From contig CAYRMD010000008.1 of NCBI GenBank assembly GCA_964425225.1, forward strand, positions 1 to 64,000: a stretch of 64,000 nt of DNA. Reading direction: 5' to 3'. This document shows positions 8,986-17,976 of this stretch, in pieces. Origin of the DNA: BPJU01 sp964425225. GTDB lineage: Bacteria; Planctomycetota; Planctomycetia; Pirellulales; Pirellulaceae. Position numbers and translations under genes: made by a program. Position 1 is the stretch's first letter. Each line of letters starts with the position of its first letter. The notes under the pieces were generated by a model, which had not been told where the DNA came from, did not search any database, and saw only the letters and a list, made by a program, of their open reading frames with translations.

Positions 8986-10605
8986 GTGGCTAAGCAATTG
9001 ATGTTCGAGGACCATGCGCGGGCTAAGATGTTGGCCGGTGTCGAAAAGCTTTATCGGGCGGTAGCCGTGACGTTGGGCCCGACGGGTCGGAACGTCATTA
9101 TCGACAAGTCGTTCGGTGGTCCGACGGTCACCAAAGACGGTGTGACGGTTGCCAAAGAGATCGAGTTGGAGGACCGCTTTGAGAATATGGGGGCGAAGTT
9201 GGTAGTGGAAGTCGCCCAAAAAACGTCGGACCTGGCCGGAGACGGAACGACCACGGCTGCAATCTTGGCGCGCGCAATCTTCCGCGAAGGACTACGCAAT
9301 ATCGTTGCGGGAAGTAATCCCACGGCTATTCGTCGCGGAATTGAGAAGGCGGTCAACGCTGCCGTGGAGCGTCTCAAAGAGATGGCTCGGCCCATCGAGG
9401 GCGAAAGAGACGTAACCAACGTCGGAGCCATCAGCGCGAACAACGATATGGAAATCGGTAAGCTTCTGGCTGAGGCACTGATCCGTGTCGGTCGGGATGG
9501 AGTAATTACCGTCGAGGAAGGTAAAACGACCGAAACGAAGGTCGAATATGTCGACGGCATGCAGTTCGACAAAGGATATATTTCGCCCTATTTCATCAAC
9601 CGACCGGCCGAAATGGACTGCGTGCTGGAAGACTGCTACATCTTGATCCATGAAAAGAAGATCTCCAACGTTCGGTCGCTGATCCCAATTTTGGAACAAG
9701 TGGCTCAGGCCGGCAAGCCGTTGTTGATCATTGCCGAGGACGTCGAAGCTGAGGCTTTGTCGTTGTTGGTGGTCAACCGACTCCGAGGTACGCTGAATGT
9801 CTGCGCGGTCAAAGCACCCGGTTTTGGTGATCGCCGGAAAGCCATGCTTGGCGATATTGCGGTGTTGACCGGTGGCACGTTGATCAGCGAGGACATCGGC
9901 ATTCAGCTTGAGAACTTGACGCTGGACCATTTGGGTCGTGCCAAGCGAGTGACGGTCGATCGGAACACTACGACGATTGTCGAGGGTGCGGGCGATCGGA
10001 CTGCGATTGAAAAACGCATTGCACAAATCAATGCGTTGATCGAGCAGACCGACAGCGAATACGACAAGGAGAAATACCAGGAACGCTTGGCGAAGCTCGC
10101 CGGTGGTGTGGCTGTTATTTCGGTCGGTGCCGAGACCGAAACGGAAATGAAACAGAAAAAGGCCCGGATCGAGGATGCACTTCATGCCACTCGAGCGGCC
10201 GTCGAAGAGGGCATCCTATCCGGTGGTGGCGTGGCACTGCTGCGGTGCCGCGAGGCAGTGGAAAAAGCACGTCAAAGCGCCAAAGGCGACGAAAAAATCG
10301 GCGTGGACATCGTGCTTCATGCTCTGGAGGCACCGATTCGGCAGATTGCCGAAAACTGTGGACTCGACGGTTCGGTCGTCGCCGATGAAGTGCTTCAGAA
10401 ACCGGAAAACGTCGGATTTGAAGCTAACAGCGGCAAATACGTCGATATGTTCAAAGCTGGTGTGATCGATCCGTTGAAGGTCGTCCGTACGGCACTGGTC
10501 AACGCGGCGAGTATTGCCGGTTTGCTGCTGACGACCGAATGCCTGGTGACGAATTTAGATAAGGAGGATAAGAAGAAGCAGCCGGTCGAGGGGGCCATTC
10601 GTTGA
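8986..10605 (+). CDS. groL: Chaperonin GroEL, copy 2 (no GGM tail)
   Basis: A second 60-kDa chaperonin, 539 aa, GTG start after a GAGGG motif. The nucleotide-binding signatures LGPTGRNVIID, GDGTTTAAIL and ANNDMEIG, the apical domain and the GILSGGGVALLRC segment are intact, so it should be an active ATPase. It differs from copy 1 across the apical (substrate-binding) domain and in its C-terminus, which is a charged KEDKKKQP stretch without any Gly-Gly-Met repeat. Of the two, this copy looks closer to the general bacterial consensus in the HATRAAVEEG segment. An intrinsic terminator follows 69 bp after the stop. The retention of divergent copies suggests separate client sets, which is inference. 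Confidence 0.95.
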   Translation: MAKQLMFEDHARAKMLAGVEKLYRAVAVTLGPTGRNVIIDKSFGGPTVTKDGVTVAKEIELEDRFENMGAKLVVEVAQKTSDLAGDGTTTAAILARAIFREGLRNIVAGSNPTAIRRGIEKAVNAAVERLKEMARPIEGERDVTNVGAISANNDMEIGKLLAEALIRVGRDGVITVEEGKTTETKVEYVDGMQFDKGYISPYFINRPAEMDCVLEDCYILIHEKKISNVRSLIPILEQVAQAGKPLLIIAEDVEAEALSLLVVNRLRGTLNVCAVKAPGFGDRRKAMLGDIAVLTGGTLISEDIGIQLENLTLDHLGRAKRVTVDRNTTTIVEGAGDRTAIEKRIAQINALIEQTDSEYDKEKYQERLAKLAGGVAVISVGAETETEMKQKKARIEDALHATRAAVEEGILSGGGVALLRCREAVEKARQSAKGDEKIGVDIVLHALEAPIRQIAENCGLDGSVVADEVLQKPENVGFEANSGKYVDMFKAGVIDPLKVVRTALVNAASIAGLLLTTECLVTNLDKEDKKKQPVEGAIR

Positions 10606-10674
10606 TCTGTCGTTGATGGGCAACTCGGGTCCGATACGTGACGGCCAGCGGGTTTCCAGTCGTTTCGAGCAGCG

Positions 10675-10710
10675 GGGCCACTTCCGACGTGTGAAGTGGC
10701 CCAGTTTTTT
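10675..10710 (+). terminator. Rho-independent terminator after groEL2
   Basis: GGGCCACTTC (10675–10684) pairs perfectly with GAAGTGGCCC (10693–10702) over an 8-nt loop, and AGTTTTTT follows. This is a strong 10-bp stem with a T-run, the clearest intrinsic terminator in the window. It closes the groEL1–groES–groEL2 unit. It lies only 50 bp before the dnaJ start, so dnaJ–grpE needs either readthrough or a promoter overlapping this element. Confidence 0.9.
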
Positions 10711-10760
10711 CACGGATGGATGGTATTGCCGCAGCCTTTCGGTCAGCGATCCACAGCAAC

Positions 10761-11912
10761 ATGTCGCAGAAACGTGATTATTACGAGATCTTGGGTGTAC
10801 CCCGCAACGCGACCGAAAAGGAGATTGCGGCCGCCTATCGAAAACTAGCTGTCAAATATCATCCGGATAGCAACCCCGACGATCCGGACGCTACGCGGAA
10901 ATTCAAAGAAGCTGCTGAAGCGTACGAGGTGCTGCGCGATCCGGAAAAACGTGCCCGCTACGATCGGTATGGTCACGCTGGGGTCGAGGGAGCGGTACCG
11001 CAGTTCCATAGTGTCGAAGACATTTTTGAAGCCTTCAGTGACCTGTTCGGCGGTGGGCTGTTCGGCGAGTTGTTCGGCGGACGCCGTGGCCGCCGCACGC
11101 GTCGCGGTCAGGACGTCTACGCCGAATTGGAACTGACCCTGGAAGAAGCTGCACGCGGGTGCACGAAGAGCTTGCATTTTAGGCGCCGCGAACGTTGCAC
11201 CCGATGCGGCGGCAGTGGAGCGCAGCCCGGCGCCACTCATGAAATCTGCCGCCAGTGTGGCGGACGGGGACAAATTGTTCAGTCTGCAGGCATGATCCGC
11301 ATCCAGACGACGTGCCCAGTCTGCCGCGGCGCCGGCAGCTTGGTCAGCGAACTCTGTGCGGATTGTCGCGGCCAAGGCCTGGTCCACCGTCAGGTGGAAC
11401 TCAATGTTCACGTTCCCGCCGGTGTAGATGATGGGATGCAGGTACGCTTGGCAGGCGAAGGCGAGCCAAGTTTGGAGGGAGGTCCGCCCGGCGACTGTTA
11501 CTGCCGCATCAATGTTCGACGCCACCACCTGTTTCATCGCGAGGGGCCGCACCTGTTCCTCCAAGTGCCCATCACCTACAGCCAGGCGGTCCTGGGAGCA
11601 ACTCTCGATATCCCGACCCTCGAAGGAACCGAGAAACTCGATATTCCGCGGGGAACGCAAGTCGGACAGCAATTTCGACTGCGTGGTCGCGGGATGCCGG
11701 ACCCTCGAGGCGGAGCCCGCGGCGACCTTATAGTCGAAACCGTCGTCGAAATCCCGAAGAAAGTCAGCGCCCGCCAGGAGGAATTGCTGCGGCAGCTAGC
11801 CGACTTGGAACAGAAAGATGTCACGCCGCAGCGTAAGTCGTTCTTAGAAAAAATCCGAGACTATTTCAGTTCACCTAGCTCGGGTTCCACCGGTAAACAG
11901 GAGGAGACCTGA
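10761..11912 (+). CDS. dnaJ: Chaperone DnaJ (Hsp40)
   Basis: Co-chaperone that delivers clients to DnaK and stimulates its ATPase, 383 aa. The J domain (residues 1–70) carries the essential HPD in KYHPDSNP. A short Gly/Phe region follows, then four zinc-finger repeats CTRCGGSG, CRQCGGRG, CPVCRGAG and CADCRGQG (about 145–215), and two C-terminal beta-sandwich domains. The chosen ATG gives MSQKRDYYEILGV; an in-frame ATG at 10716 would add 15 residues with no family match and would lie against the terminator. Its stop overlaps the grpE start by one base, so the two are translationally coupled. DnaK is not in the window. Confidence 0.96.
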   Translation: MSQKRDYYEILGVPRNATEKEIAAAYRKLAVKYHPDSNPDDPDATRKFKEAAEAYEVLRDPEKRARYDRYGHAGVEGAVPQFHSVEDIFEAFSDLFGGGLFGELFGGRRGRRTRRGQDVYAELELTLEEAARGCTKSLHFRRRERCTRCGGSGAQPGATHEICRQCGGRGQIVQSAGMIRIQTTCPVCRGAGSLVSELCADCRGQGLVHRQVELNVHVPAGVDDGMQVRLAGEGEPSLEGGPPGDCYCRINVRRHHLFHREGPHLFLQVPITYSQAVLGATLDIPTLEGTEKLDIPRGTQVGQQFRLRGRGMPDPRGGARGDLIVETVVEIPKKVSARQEELLRQLADLEQKDVTPQRKSFLEKIRDYFSSPSSGSTGKQEET

Positions 11913-12529
11913 TGGTAAGTCCATCGGAAGAGCAACCCGCTGCAGGCAATTCCCAGCAACCTAAAGGACCTCAGGATACTCCGCCTACTGCCTGTGGGCA
12001 GGACGAGTCGCAAAGTCAGGCAGGAAACGAATCGACTCACGAACAACTCGTGGCTGAATTGACGGCGGCTTTGGAGGCAGCCAAGAATGCGGAACTGCGA
12101 GCGTTAGCCGAATTGGATAATTTTCGCAAACGCATGCGCCGTGAACAGGAAGAAACTCTCCGGTTCGCCAATTGGCACCTCTTAGCCGATTTGTTGGAGA
12201 TCGTCGATAACCTGAGTCGGGCTGTTCACGCTGCCGATCAACCGGGGGCGGACTTGGCCAGCCTGCGCGATGGCGTCAAACTCGTACTGCAACAGTTGCA
12301 GGGAGTGCTTACCAAATACCATTGCGAGAAGATCCCGGCACAAGGACGACCGTTTGACCCTGATATGCACTCGGCTGTCGGACAGGTTGCCACAGCCGAG
12401 TTACCTCCGGGGACAGTCGCTCACGTGACACGCGAGGGCTACCGGCTGCACGACCGGATCCTACGCCCGGCGGAAGTGCTCGTGAGTGTTGAACCGCCGT
12501 CCCCTTCCCCCTCGATGTCTCCCTCCTGA
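11912..12529 (+). CDS. grpE: Nucleotide exchange factor GrpE
   Basis: Releases ADP from DnaK, 205 aa. A polar, disordered N-terminus (about 1–45) leads into a long coiled coil (LVAELTAALEAAKNAELRAL), then the conserved ELDNFRKRMRRE and LLEIVDNLSRA segments and the C-terminal beta domain with HSAVGQV and GYRLHDRILRPAEVLVS, the family signature. The ATG overlaps the dnaJ stop (TGATG), preceded by AGGAGGAG, a near-ideal ribosome binding site. The tail ends in a short Pro/Ser repeat. Confidence 0.96.
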   Translation: MVSPSEEQPAAGNSQQPKGPQDTPPTACGQDESQSQAGNESTHEQLVAELTAALEAAKNAELRALAELDNFRKRMRREQEETLRFANWHLLADLLEIVDNLSRAVHAADQPGADLASLRDGVKLVLQQLQGVLTKYHCEKIPAQGRPFDPDMHSAVGQVATAELPPGTVAHVTREGYRLHDRILRPAEVLVSVEPPSPSPSMSPS

Positions 12530-12620
12530 GTGAGAATTGCCGCTTCATTATCTAGTGGCAATTAAGGCACCCGATGTCGTAGTTCGTTGTCGCATCAAGC
12601 TAGCTCAAGGAGAAGCCTTT

Positions 12621-12896
12621 ATGCCAACCTATGACTATTTGTGTGACGCATGTGGTCACGAGTTCGAGTTGTTTCAAACCATTTCAGAACCGAAAAAACG
12701 CAAGTGTCCTGCGTGTGGCAAGCCGAAGCTGCGCCGATTGTTTGGTGCCGGGGGAGGAATCCTTTTCAAAGGTTCGGGATTCTACCAAACCGACTATCGT
12801 AGTGAATCCTATAAGAAGCGTGCTGCCGAGGAGAAGAAAGCCGCCTCGGGTAGTAGCCCGGCGGACGGCCAAGCGTCTAGCGGCTCGAATTCGTAA
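12621..12896 (+). CDS. FmdB-family zinc ribbon protein
   Basis: Small 91-aa protein with the FmdB/CxxC_CXXC_SSSS zinc-ribbon pattern: MPTYDYLCDACGHEFE, then KRKCPACGKPKLRRLFGAGG, giving two CxxC pairs for one zinc. The family is widespread and its role is unresolved; it has been called a putative regulatory protein. The C-terminus from about residue 65 is a Lys/Glu stretch ending in a Ser/Gly-rich tail, probably disordered. CAAGGAG lies about ten bases before the chosen ATG; a longer upstream reading adds 28 residues unlike the family. It follows grpE by 91 bp. Confidence 0.88.
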   Translation: MPTYDYLCDACGHEFELFQTISEPKKRKCPACGKPKLRRLFGAGGGILFKGSGFYQTDYRSESYKKRAAEEKKAASGSSPADGQASSGSNS

Positions 12897-13019
12897 ACTC
12901 GTTCTGATACCCCACGACGCCCGCCGGCTACGCTTCCGACCGGTCGGTCTTTGGTGCCATCGCTGGTCGTGGTATCATAACGGTGTCGAGCCATGGAGCC
13001 GCCACTCTAGAGGTCTGCT

Positions 13020-13199
13020 ATGGTGCTGGTGCGCTGTCCAATTTGCGAAAGAACTTTCGATTCGGAGCAATCCCCCACGATGCCATTTTGCAGTGAGCAG
13101 TGTCGTCTGATCGATCTCGGCAGATGGCTGGGCGAGCGGTATGGTATTCCGGTCGAACGCGAACCGGTGGCTCGCGAAGAATCAGGGCAAGAAGACTAA
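13020..13199 (+). CDS. yacG: DNA gyrase inhibitor YacG-like zinc protein
   Basis: A 59-aa protein, MVLVRCPICERTF…, with a CPIC pair and a later FCSEQC pair, followed by RLIDLGRWLGERYGIP. This spacing and the FCSxxCRxIDLGxW motif are diagnostic of YacG, which binds one zinc and in E. coli binds and inhibits GyrB. It lies between the FmdB-type gene and a membrane protein gene, 27 bp before the latter. No strong Shine-Dalgarno sequence is seen (AGAGG is about eight bases upstream of the ATG). Confidence 0.9.
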   Translation: MVLVRCPICERTFDSEQSPTMPFCSEQCRLIDLGRWLGERYGIPVEREPVAREESGQED

Positions 13200-13226
13200 C
13201 CGAGGGTTGAAGGCTGTGTTCGGGCC

Positions 13227-14606
13227 ATGAATCAAACAGCCCCTGTACGGCACGTGGATTGGTTCCAACTGGCGCCGTGGCTGCTGTTGTTCCGTGTTTT
13301 TTCGGTAGCGATAAGTTTCCGGGTATTGTTTTTGGCGACCGCCGGAGCACTGGCTAGCTGGGCAGGAATATGGCTGCTAGATCGAGCTTTCGGAGAGCCA
13401 TTTTCGGCTCAGCCTGCGCAATCCGTTCAGCCTTCTTTTCCATCGCCACAAAACCTGCCTCCGACGGTGCCAGGAATGTCTCCTTCGGAAAACTCCTCAA
13501 ACATGCAGCCGCAAGGAACCCCATCGCCACGAGTTCCGGCTAAACTAGAAAGTTCGTCTGCCAACAACTTCAACGCTCATTCACAAGATTCACCTCCAGT
13601 TTCGGCGTCGAGCCCATGGGTTGCTGGTACCCGCAGGTGGTTCTCGTGGTACAAGCCGCCGAAGGATGCGTGGCAAGTCGTAGAGCCTCTAGTTGATGTT
13701 TCTCAATGGTACGCGTTGGTTTGGGGAGTGTGGCACGGATGGTTGGACGTGCAGACGTCGTGGAAGAAAACTCTGCACTGGGTTCTTCTGAGCTTGTGGT
13801 TGTTGGCAATCTGGTCGGTTGTCGGTGGTACTATTCAACGCATTGCAGTTGCCCGTTTGGGCCGCCAGGTTTGGTTGGGACCTCGCGTCGCCTTGCGCCA
13901 TGTGCTTCGAAAGTGGCTTTCGTATATCGGAGCTCCGTTACTGCCGATGGTGGCATTGTCGGTAGGGTTGGGCTGTCTAGCGCTTGCCGGATGGGTGACA
14001 CGGATTAGCCTCGGTATTAACGCCGGTTTAGGGCTGGTGGCTCTTTTTTGGCCGCTGGTTTTAGTTGGATCGTTTTTGTGGACGCTGTTGTTTTTAGGTC
14101 TGGCCTTTGGCTGGCCGCTCATGTGGGCAAACCTGGGTGCCGAACAAGACGCCGACGCGTGGGACGCCATTGCACGCGGCTACGCATGCACCTTGCAGCG
14201 ACCATTTCGGTATGCAACCTATCTTTTGCTGGCGACAGTGCTTGGCCTACTCGGGTGGTTGCTCGTGTATCATGTGGGAGGCTTAACCCTTTACGTATCA
14301 GAACAGGGGGTGTTACGTGCGGCCGGTACAGAAGCCGACACTCTCAGAAACGCTGTTTTCATCGAACCCGGGGGGAAGACACCTTGGATAGGTTGGCTCA
14401 TTGTGTCCTGCAACTTCCTGGTTTCCTCGGTAGTTTACGCTTTTGGCTACGGCTATTTTTTTGTAGCGGCGGCTGCTCTTTACCTATTGCTGAGACGTGA
14501 CACGACACAAACGCCGATCGACGAGGTGTTTCTTGGCGAAGACGATGAATCGATGCGGCTTCCCCCTCTGCCGACAGCACCTGCGGCTGGCGGTGGTTCG
14601 CAGTAG
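13227..14606 (+). CDS. Polytopic inner-membrane protein of unknown function
   Basis: 459 aa, with one or two hydrophobic segments near the N-terminus (about 18–57), a Pro/Ser/Asn-rich soluble stretch (about 65–130), and then five or so strong membrane segments between about 185 and 430, including LHWVLLSLWLLAIWSVVGG and LVALFWPLVLVGSFLWTLLF. The arrangement of a soluble loop flanked by paired helices resembles membrane proteins of transport or envelope function, but I recognise no family motif. The acidic tail EVFLGEDDE precedes a Pro/Ala end. It is the last gene of the chaperone-side cluster, 27 bp after yacG. Confidence 0.75.
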   Translation: MNQTAPVRHVDWFQLAPWLLLFRVFSVAISFRVLFLATAGALASWAGIWLLDRAFGEPFSAQPAQSVQPSFPSPQNLPPTVPGMSPSENSSNMQPQGTPSPRVPAKLESSSANNFNAHSQDSPPVSASSPWVAGTRRWFSWYKPPKDAWQVVEPLVDVSQWYALVWGVWHGWLDVQTSWKKTLHWVLLSLWLLAIWSVVGGTIQRIAVARLGRQVWLGPRVALRHVLRKWLSYIGAPLLPMVALSVGLGCLALAGWVTRISLGINAGLGLVALFWPLVLVGSFLWTLLFLGLAFGWPLMWANLGAEQDADAWDAIARGYACTLQRPFRYATYLLLATVLGLLGWLLVYHVGGLTLYVSEQGVLRAAGTEADTLRNAVFIEPGGKTPWIGWLIVSCNFLVSSVVYAFGYGYFFVAAAALYLLLRRDTTQTPIDEVFLGEDDESMRLPPLPTAPAAGGGSQ

Positions 14607-16226
14607 GCTATGCGGCAAAAACGATCCTCCGTCCGAGTTCGGCTCCGAAACTCTACGATCGACTCTCGCCATCTTCTAAGTACACACAATCCAAAGCTTC
14701 GTTTGTTTCCATTCGCGCCGTTGCGTTAAATCCGTAGTTATCTTTTCCTCTGAATCCGGGCGTCAAACTTGTAGGTTAGGAATAAAACAGTGTGGCAAAA
14801 TTCGTGCAGCGGCCCTGACCCGATGAAAAAAAGCGATTGTAGGGCACGTTGCAACGTGCCCCTACGTATCAAAACGTGCCCTCATCATGTAAATCGCCCT
14901 CCGTGAACCTGACACGGAATTACCACGTACATATCGAATAGCAAACCACGCCACAATGCGTCGTCCCCACTCAATTATCGCAACAAACACATTAACAATT
15001 TTCCGTATTTCTATTTTCATTCGCATGCATCGGCATTAATCCTCAGCGGCGATCGTAGGGGCTCGTTGCCAGCCTGTCTATCACCAACATTTTTTCGGTC
15101 GCGGCCGTACGTAAATTGCCGGGACTAGCACCATGTCGTGGGGCCGTCGGTAATCGCACCACAAGGTGCTTATTTACGGGCTCGCCGTCACACTTGTGCC
15201 CTAGAAAGCCATCTACGTTGATAGCGCTCGTCGCCTTTCAAACTCTTACTGGACTAGCCAGGGTACCAAATTCCGCATTCTGGGCTTATGCAGTTTGACC
15301 ATTGGCTTGCCTAGCTTCAGATTAGGGCTGCCGTAGTCGTGGGCCAACGCCATCACAAAGTTTTCGACCGTGAATGGTCCGCTACGGCTGTTCTCGACGT
15401 GGTCTGGTCTGTTACCTTGAGCCGTCGTTCGGCAGGTGTGTTTTGAGCCAAATTCGCCAAAGCAAACATTCCCTCGGCGGGGTTACTCTTACCCGTAAGA
15501 AGCACCATTAACGGTGGCATTTCGATAAAATTTTGCGTAGCAGATCCTTACGCCGTACAGCCGAAAAAATGCCCAACTCGAGAAGTTGGTAATAGCCCGC
15601 GATCGCAACCCGATGGGATCCCACGAGGTGGCCCGATTCGTACATTGCCGCTCCCTGACGGTGGCGGCTTCGAAAAGCTAGAGCTCGATCTTGTCTCTTT
15701 GCATCCATCGACATGCGCAGCGCACGCCTGTTATAAAGCGAAAGGGTAGCGATAGCCTGCGTAACGGCTAAGTCCAGCCCAGAATTGAGACACATACGCG
15801 TGCTTTGAAATGGTAGAACGCGAGCGCGGTGTGTTCGGTGACAAGCTGCTCCTACGACGGAGCCGTTGTTTCCCAAGAAGGAGGGTACTTTCGCAAATAT
15901 CAAAACGAATTATGCACTCGGCTTGGTAAGGGAGGGCCAATTCGGATTGTGCCCAAAACGTGGCCTTGCTGCTACCTTTTAACTAACTTTTCTATTCTGT
16001 CCGGATCTGGTGTGTCATTAAGCCAGTGGTTTGCGGCACCGACTGGGCAGACTCTCCCGGGGCAACCCTGCAGCAGCGAGGGTGCCGTGAACGCGAGCCA
16101 ATTTGTTTTTTTCGCGGACGGCCTCTAGTCAACTTGGCTTTAATGTGGTGCAATTTGGAATCCGAGGAGCATTGGCTTTGTTGTGGGTTAGGACGTTAGG
16201 TCAGAGTGGAACTGGAGCGGACGCGG
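14607..16226. other. 1.6-kb gene-poor region between membrane protein and ACP genes
   Basis: Contains several short frames on both strands, the longest (15508–15903, minus, 131 codons) with no recognisable domain and no clear ribosome binding site. A perfect 20-bp palindrome lies at 14842–14861, and GCGCCGTTGCGTTAAAT at 14715–14731 resembles the dispersed GCAAAGGCGC repeats elsewhere in the window. The 3' end should hold the promoter of the acyl-carrier-protein operon. The region may contain decayed genes, but I could not identify any. Confidence 0.55.
14842..14861. repeat. Perfect 20-bp palindrome
   Basis: GGGCACGTTGCAACGTGCCC reads identically on both strands; one base apart from symmetry it extends outwards to GTA…TAC, about 27 bp in all. 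A partial half-copy, AAAACGTGCCCTC, follows at about 14872–14884. It has no T-run. Such zero-loop palindromes behave either as repetitive extragenic elements or as operator sites. Confidence 0.75.
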
Positions 16227-16484
16227 ATGACACCTGCCGAGATTCGAGCGCTGATCATTGAGATTTTGGGTAGTATTCTGCCAGATGTTGACCTAAGCCA
16301 GTTGCGCGATGAGATTCCTTTTCGCGAGCAATTACCGCTAGATAGCATGGATTTTTTAGACATTGTTATGGAGCTGCGCAAGCGCTTCCGGATCCAGATT
16401 CCCGAGAACGATTACGGCATGTTGGCCAGTATGGCCAGTGCGATTGAATATTTGACTCCGCGACTGATTCGCAAGCACGTTTAA
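16227..16484 (+). CDS. Acyl carrier protein (dedicated)
   Basis: An 85-aa acyl carrier protein. The phosphopantetheine attachment serine is Ser40 in LPLDSMDFLDIVMEL, in the expected place at the start of helix 2. The flanking segment EIPFREQLPLDSMDFLD differs from the housekeeping AcpP consensus (usually DLGADSLD), suggesting a pathway-specific carrier. ATG at 16227 has GGAG nine bases upstream; a GTG at 16206 would add seven residues. It is the first gene of an operon with two FAD oxidoreductases, a dehydratase and a reductase, so it probably carries the acyl chain those enzymes act on. Confidence 0.88.
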   Translation: MTPAEIRALIIEILGSILPDVDLSQLRDEIPFREQLPLDSMDFLDIVMELRKRFRIQIPENDYGMLASMASAIEYLTPRLIRKHV

Positions 16485-16581
16485 GCGGTCGCTGAGAAGC
16501 CCGAAGTTGCAAAACATTGGAACCGGGAATCTGTCGCGCCGTGAACGATTCGAGGGGTACGTCCCTGCGCCGAGCTGGACT

Positions 16582-17976
16582 ATGTATGACGCAATCATTA
16601 TCGGAGCCGGCATGTCGGGGCTGGCCGCCGCGATCCGGCTGGCTCAATTTGACCAACGAGTCTGCATTTTGGAGCAGCACTCGATGGTCGGCGGGCTCAA
16701 TTCGTATTATCGACTCCAGGGGCGCACCTTTGACACCGGTTTGCACGCGATCACCAACTACGCGCCCCGCTCGGCCCATTCACAACCGTTGGTGCGTCTC
16801 TTGCGCCAATTGCGGCTCGACTGGGACTCCTGGATGCTCCGACCCCAGCGTGAATCGGCGATTGTGTTTCCGGGGGCTACACTGCGTTTTAACAATGATC
16901 CGGAGTATCTGGTGAGCGAAGTCACGTCTGTTTTCCCTCGTTGTCGCGACTCGTTGCGACGCTTGTTCGAAACGCTGCTCGACTATTCGCAATGGAACAG
17001 CGCCGAAGCCCAAGCTTCCGCTCGCGAACGTTTGCTAGCCATTCTCAAGGAGCCGCTGCTGGCGGAAATGCTGTTGTGTCCGGTTATGTGGTATGGCAAT
17101 GCACGGCCTGGTGACATGGATTGGGGTACGTTTAGTGTTATTTTTCGCAGCATTTTCACGGAAGGCTTGGCCCGCCCAGTCGACGGAATCTTGCGGATTT
17201 TGAGGAGCTTGGTTCGCCGTTACCGAAGTTTAGGCGGGGAATTGCGGCTTCGCTGTCCTGTGCGCCGCATCGTGGTTCGATCCGGACGCGCTGAAGGAGT
17301 CGAGCTGGCCGGTGGCCAGACGCTTCTGTCGCGGCGAGTGGTCTCTTCTGCCGGCTGGACAGAGACGCTGCGCTTGTGCGGCATGGAACCGGTTTGCGGG
17401 GAACAAGAGCCGAGACTTTCTTTTGTCGAAACGATCTTCGTACTGAATCAGGGCACCCAGCGACTGGGGCATCGTTACACGATGCTGTTCTACAACCTTT
17501 CGGACCACTTCGACTGGCGTGCGCCGCAAGGTGATTTGTGCGATGTGCAAAGGGGGGTTGTCTGCGCGCCAGATAACTTTGTCTATCAGGAAGGGGACCC
17601 ACCTGTAGATCCCATGTTACGTATCACGGTTTTGGCTCAATATGCTGGCTGGGCGCGCCTGAACGACGAGCAATATCGCGCCGAAAAGGAAAAATGGCGC
17701 GAACGAATTGCTGGGGCCTTAGACCCATACGTACCCGGGTTTCGCTCATCCGTTATTCAGCATGATATGTTTACACCAAAAACCATCCACCGCTACACGT
17801 GGCACGACCAAGGCGCGGTCTATGGCTCACCGTGCAAATGCCGGGATGGGCGCCTGCCGCTGCAGAACGTTTTTCTATGCGGTACGGATCATGGGCTGGT
17901 GGGCATTGTTGGAGCGCTAACGAGTGGAGTTCTGATTGCGAACCGATATTGCCTCCGCACTGGAGAGAGCTGTTGA
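16582..17976 (+). CDS. Phytoene-desaturase-like FAD-dependent oxidoreductase, copy 1
   Basis: 464-aa flavoprotein of the CrtI / retinol-saturase superfamily. The N-terminal dinucleotide-binding motif GAGMSGLAAAIRLA follows directly on MYDAIIIG, then LEQHSMVGGLNSYY, and the C-terminal FAD motif NVFLCGTDHGLVGIVGAL closes the fold. Such enzymes desaturate, saturate or isomerise polyene or acyl chains. A TTG at 16507 would add 25 residues that do not match the family, so ATG 16582 is preferred. The stop is immediately followed by the start of a second copy. The partners are ACP, FabZ and a FabI-like protein, not carotenoid genes, so an ACP-bound acyl substrate is more likely than phytoene (inference). 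Confidence 0.85.
   Translation: MYDAIIIGAGMSGLAAAIRLAQFDQRVCILEQHSMVGGLNSYYRLQGRTFDTGLHAITNYAPRSAHSQPLVRLLRQLRLDWDSWMLRPQRESAIVFPGATLRFNNDPEYLVSEVTSVFPRCRDSLRRLFETLLDYSQWNSAEAQASARERLLAILKEPLLAEMLLCPVMWYGNARPGDMDWGTFSVIFRSIFTEGLARPVDGILRILRSLVRRYRSLGGELRLRCPVRRIVVRSGRAEGVELAGGQTLLSRRVVSSAGWTETLRLCGMEPVCGEQEPRLSFVETIFVLNQGTQRLGHRYTMLFYNLSDHFDWRAPQGDLCDVQRGVVCAPDNFVYQEGDPPVDPMLRITVLAQYAGWARLNDEQYRAEKEKWRERIAGALDPYVPGFRSSVIQHDMFTPKTIHRYTWHDQGAVYGSPCKCRDGRLPLQNVFLCGTDHGLVGIVGALTSGVLIANRYCLRTGESC

Noticed and set aside
15508..15903. 131-codon minus-strand frame as a gene
   Set aside because: No recognisable domain, weak ribosome binding site, and arginine-rich translation typical of chance frames in GC-rich DNA.
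16131..16158. Sigma-54 promoter before the ACP gene
   Set aside because: TTGGCTTTAATGTGGTGC has the GG and GC pairs two bases too far apart for the -24/-12 rule.
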